This document shows, piece after piece, positions 35,478 through 37,523 of a DNA stretch of 37,523 nt; the stretch's first letter is position 1, and every line of letters begins with the position of its first letter. Below the pieces are notes generated by a model. It ran no database searches, was not told where the DNA came from, and saw only the letters and a list, made by a program, of their open reading frames with translations. This stretch comes from Stenomitos rutilans HA7619-LM2 (lineage in GTDB: Bacteria; Cyanobacteriota; Cyanobacteriia; Leptolyngbyales; Leptolyngbyaceae). The position numbers were made by a program, and so were the translations under genes. The stretch lies in NCBI GenBank assembly GCA_019358945.1, contig JAHHIE010000066.1, positions 1 through 37,523 of the forward strand. Direction: 5' to 3'.

Positions 35478-35579
35478 ATACCAATTTGAATTGAAAATGC
35501 GACACATCCTGTAGGGGCAAGGCATTGCCTTGCCCCTACCCACCGATTGATCTGTAGCCGTCATTCTTTAAATCGGTAT
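35478..35579. repeat. MITE-like element, copy C
   Basis: 102 bp with terminal inverted repeats ATACCAATTT and AAATCGGTAT (9 of 10 complementary) and a central palindrome. Nearly identical to copy B, diverged from copy A. No target-site duplication is evident at its ends. Confidence 0.9.
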
Positions 35580-35598
35580 CAGACACACAAGTTTAAGC

Positions 35599-35641
35599 GC
35601 TCAGTCGCATTACAGCACGACGGCCTGTAATGCGACTGAGC
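35599..35641. repeat. Perfect 17-bp stem hairpin
   Basis: Arms GCTCAGTCGCATTACAG (35599-35615) and CTGTAATGCGACTGAGC (35625-35641) with a 9-nt loop, 20 bp after MITE copy C. No T tract follows on either strand, so it is not a standard terminator. Confidence 0.9.
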
Positions 35642-35706
35642 AGTGCTTTAAAGCTTCTTTGCTCGTGGCTTATCCGCGCTGAACGGCAACGCGATCGCAC
35701 CAAGTT

Positions 35707-35745
35707 CACTTAAGGGACTCAAGACAGCTTGCAGTCCCTTAAGTG
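35707..35745. repeat. Perfect 13-bp stem hairpin downstream of response regulator
   Basis: Arms CACTTAAGGGACT (35707-35719) and AGTCCCTTAAGTG (35733-35745) with a 13-nt loop. It lies 38 bp past the 3' end of the minus-strand response-regulator gene and may mark its transcript end, though no T tract is present. Confidence 0.85.
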
Positions 35746-35782
35746 GATGAACGACTCGTTGACGCTTCCATGTAGCCACTCC

Positions 35783-36229
35783 CTACCTATCCTTTTGATC
35801 TGGGCCAACCAATAGCTCAATGACGATCGCCATAAATTGATCAATATCTGTCGGTTTTATCAGTGTGCGCTGAAACCCTGCTGACAAAGTTTTTAGACGC
35901 GACTGCTCATCGGCAAAACCTGTAATCGCTATAGCCGGGATCTGGGCAGTCGCTTCTGCTGCCAACGCCCTCACCTGACGAAGCAGTGTGTAGCCATCAA
36001 TACCTGGAAGCCCAATGTCACTGATAAGCAGGTCAAACGGTTCGCTTACTATCACTATCAACGCTGCCTGGGCCGAAGCCACTTCACATACCATTGCACC
36101 CATTTCAGTAAGGATGAAGTTCAACAGCGCTCCTGTGTCGGGATCATCCTCTACAACCAGCACCCGTAGACCATCTAGGATCGGTAAAACAATTGGTGCC
36201 CCGTATTCTCCACAATTGGTTGAGTTCAC
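35783..36229 (-). CDS. Single-domain response regulator (CheY-like receiver)
   Basis: A receiver domain without an output domain. The acidic pocket is present (VVEDD), the phospho-acceptor Asp lies in LLISDIGLPGIDGY, the switch Thr is in AIAITGFADEQ and the conserved Lys in TLIKPTD. Such stand-alone receivers act by protein interaction, often downstream of hybrid kinases. Start: a TTG at 36241 extends the frame (152 residues); GTG 36229, with GAGGG 12 nt upstream, gives 148 and is chosen here with low certainty. It is divergent from the second receiver gene at 36528. Confidence 0.9.
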   Translation of the reverse strand: MNSTNCGEYGAPIVLPILDGLRVLVVEDDPDTGALLNFILTEMGAMVCEVASAQAALIVIVSEPFDLLISDIGLPGIDGYTLLRQVRALAAEATAQIPAIAITGFADEQSRLKTLSAGFQRTLIKPTDIDQFMAIVIELLVGPDQKDR

Positions 36230-36527
36230 TCTAGATAGCAACCCTCTTGTGTTGTGAAACTTTCTGTCTCGTCAGATTTGATGAGCTGAGCGTAGAGGTG
36301 AGGCCAGACTGAATAAAGCAATTAACTTTAGCCACAAGAAAAAGTCCAGCGAAAGCTCAAGATTGTGAACGAAATAAAGCCGTAACTTCTAAGGGTAGGC
36401 TTAGCAGCATAGTCTGCCTTTACCCTGCTCTATCTAAGGGATCATGTAGTTGCTGATAAAAGGCATGATCATTGCTACACATAGCAACTTTGATTAAATC
36501 CCTTCTTTAATAGAAGCTCCAGCTTCA

Positions 36528-36902
36528 ATGAATCCTACTCAGAATTACAACATTTTGATTGTCGACGACATTGCCGACAATCTCGTTTTAATGAAACTTC
36601 TTTTAGAAATCGAAGGCTACCAGGTTGATGTAGCTAGTAGTGGCAGTACGGCGATCTCCAAAATTGAAGCCTCGCCACCAGATCTTGTGCTGTTGGATGT
36701 CATGATGCCTGACATGAGCGGTCTTGAAGTGACGCAGCGCTTGCGTGGCAGTAAAAGTTTTTCGTTGCTGCCGATCGTACTAATTACGGCTGATCGAGCG
36801 ATCGACTTCGAGCAGGCGCGAGCAGCGGGAGCGAATGATTTAATTTGTAAGCCAGTTGATATGGATGAACTCCTTATCAGGATTGGCAACTTGTGTCAGT
36901 GA
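36528..36902 (+). CDS. Single-domain response regulator (CheY-like receiver)
   Basis: A 124-residue receiver domain: acidic pair in ILIVDDIADN, phospho-acceptor Asp in LVLLDVMMPDMSG, Thr in IVLITADRA and Lys in DLICKPVDMDEL. Every expected catalytic residue is visible, so it should be phosphorylatable. It has no output domain. It resembles the receivers attached to cyanobacterial hybrid kinases more than the divergent neighbour at 35783-36229, to which it is only distantly similar. No kinase gene is adjacent; the nearest kinase-like gene in the window is the degenerate one at 29910-31448. Confidence 0.93.
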   Translation: MNPTQNYNILIVDDIADNLVLMKLLLEIEGYQVDVASSGSTAISKIEASPPDLVLLDVMMPDMSGLEVTQRLRGSKSFSLLPIVLITADRAIDFEQARAAGANDLICKPVDMDELLIRIGNLCQ

Positions 36903-37003
36903 CTTGACTTTCTGCTAACAAACATAACTATTTATGAGTTAGATTTCTGTACGGTTTTAGACGGTGGCCCCTGTGATTCTATTCTTTCGATGCGGTTTCT
37001 TCA

Positions 37004-37404
37004 CTAGATGAGATGACCAATCAATTCTTGTGTGAGTGAAAAGGTATCTGACTGCATACAATCAGACACTAACAGCAGCCAGCAGGCTAGCCACTCTTCG
37101 GTTGTATGAAACCGATTGCAAACGCTTGTCTGTAGCACCTGAGTCAATAGTGCCTGGAAGTAGCGGAGCCGCACCTTTTGAAGGGCACCGCCGCGATCGA
37201 GCTCGCTTTGGATGGCTGACACTTTCACACGCCATCCCTCACCAGCAACTTGCACAAAAGCACGATGGGCTTTGGTCATACCGCTGATCAGAGCTGGCAT
37301 GCCCGCCACCCCTTCCTGCCTGACTAAACCAGCTTCCATTGTTGAGCCATCTTCTAGAGTAGAAACTAACGAGATGATGGCATTGCGCGGAAAGTAATAC
37401 CAAA
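37004..37404 (-). pseudogene. Crp/Fnr-type regulator remnant, truncated at both ends
   Basis: The minus-strand frame (no start; open from about 37404) reads WYYFPRNAIISLVSTLEDG, then MEAGLVRQEGVAGMPALISG, AFVQVAGEGWRVKVSAI, RYFQALLTQVLQTSVCNRFH and WLLLVSDCMQSDTFSLTQEL. This is the cNMP-binding-domain-to-linker part of a large Crp/Fnr family in which the sequence is usually followed by a helix-turn-helix. Here the frame stops (TAG, TGA) right after LTQELIGHLI, so the DNA-binding domain is missing; the first ~50 residues of the sensor domain are also missing. A shorter ATG-started product (37339-37004, 111 residues) is possible but would lack both ends. Confidence 0.75.
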
Positions 37405-37523
37405 TTAAACAAGGCCTGCGACAGATAGGGCCTCGACGATAAAGCGAAAGCCAGTCACAGAAGCAACGATTTCAGCGGTTAAATCGGCAATCAGAGTGTC
37501 CACTTGCGTTTGCAGTTGAGTCA
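37405..37523 (-). CDS. C-terminal end of an unidentified protein (runs off the window)
   Basis: The last 38 codons of a minus-strand frame read TQLQTQVDTLIADLTAEIV, then ASVTGFRFIVEALSVAGLV, ending at TAA (37405-37407). It is directly next to the point where the Crp/Fnr remnant loses similarity. Too short to assign. Confidence 0.4.
   Translation of the reverse strand, partial: TQLQTQVDTLIADLTAEIVASVTGFRFIVEALSVAGLV

Larger units (their letters stand above)
34705..35782. other. Gene-free kilobase with MITE copy and strong hairpins
   Basis: No frame of convincing length or motif is seen on either strand. It contains MITE-like copy C (35478-35579), a bulged GTTGGGGTT/AACCCAAC hairpin (about 35433-35460), and two strong perfect hairpins at 35599-35641 and 35707-35745. 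A short MDLRELVSSLP frame at 35085 stops after 11 codons. It may be decayed DNA or hold non-coding RNAs. Confidence 0.6.

Overview
The window comes from a cyanobacterium, most likely a filamentous one with a repeat-rich genome. The palindrome GCGATCGC (HIP1) and its GCGATCG/CGATCGC derivatives occur throughout. The gene content is cyanobacterial: a thylakoid-type FtsH, the ferredoxin-dependent 8-vinyl reductase BciB, a plastid-type pyruvate dehydrogenase E2, an Slr1609-like acyl-ACP synthetase, YlqD, and a PEP-CTERM protein. Heptanucleotide short tandem repeats (GGAGTRG, AGTTTTG, CCGCTGA, TGCCYTC) fill many intergenic gaps, as is typical of cyanobacteria. I saw no rRNA, tRNA, CRISPR array, transposase or prophage gene.

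Left part (1-11.7 kb): the 3' end of ftsH with its terminator; a secreted or lipoprotein-like hypothetical; bciB; then a minus-strand block with a GHL10-type exported glycoside-hydrolase-like protein, an acidic repeat protein carrying a nearly perfect 189-bp internal duplication, and a YebC-family regulator. Next is an FG-GAP beta-propeller protein whose last repeat is cut by an in-frame amber codon. It is followed by a three-gene ABC sugar importer operon (binding protein, two permeases, no ATPase) with a hairpin after the binding-protein gene.

Middle part (11.9-25.9 kb): a large fusion protein (cyclic-nucleotide-binding domain, degenerate NtrC-type AAA+ domain, membrane polyferredoxin), a block of fifteen 21-bp tandem repeats, a glutathione S-transferase-like protein, arylamine N-acetyltransferase, two hypotheticals, the tRNA-modification enzyme MnmD, pdhC, a YlqD-family protein, an acyl-ACP/acyl-CoA synthetase with heptamer repeats inserted in its reading frame, and a CDF cation transporter lacking its cytosolic C-terminal domain.

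Right part (26-37.5 kb) is rich in signalling genes: an adenylate cyclase with four copies of an unrecognised helical repeat, a pentapeptide-repeat protein, a GAF/histidine-kinase-like protein that has lost the phospho-accepting histidine, a Ca2+/H+ antiporter, a PEP-CTERM protein, two divergent single-domain response regulators, and a Crp/Fnr-type gene remnant truncated at both ends. Between 32151 and 32246 a consensus promoter drives what looks like a ~60-nt small RNA ending in a strong intrinsic terminator and carrying an anti-Shine-Dalgarno-like loop.

Three dispersed non-coding families recur: paired AAACCTCNGAGGTTT palindromes (three loci), ~102-bp MITE-like elements (three copies), and the heptamer repeats. 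The strongest candidates for new biology are the CNB-AAA-polyferredoxin fusion, the small RNA, the cyclase repeat domain, and the pseudo-histidine kinase.
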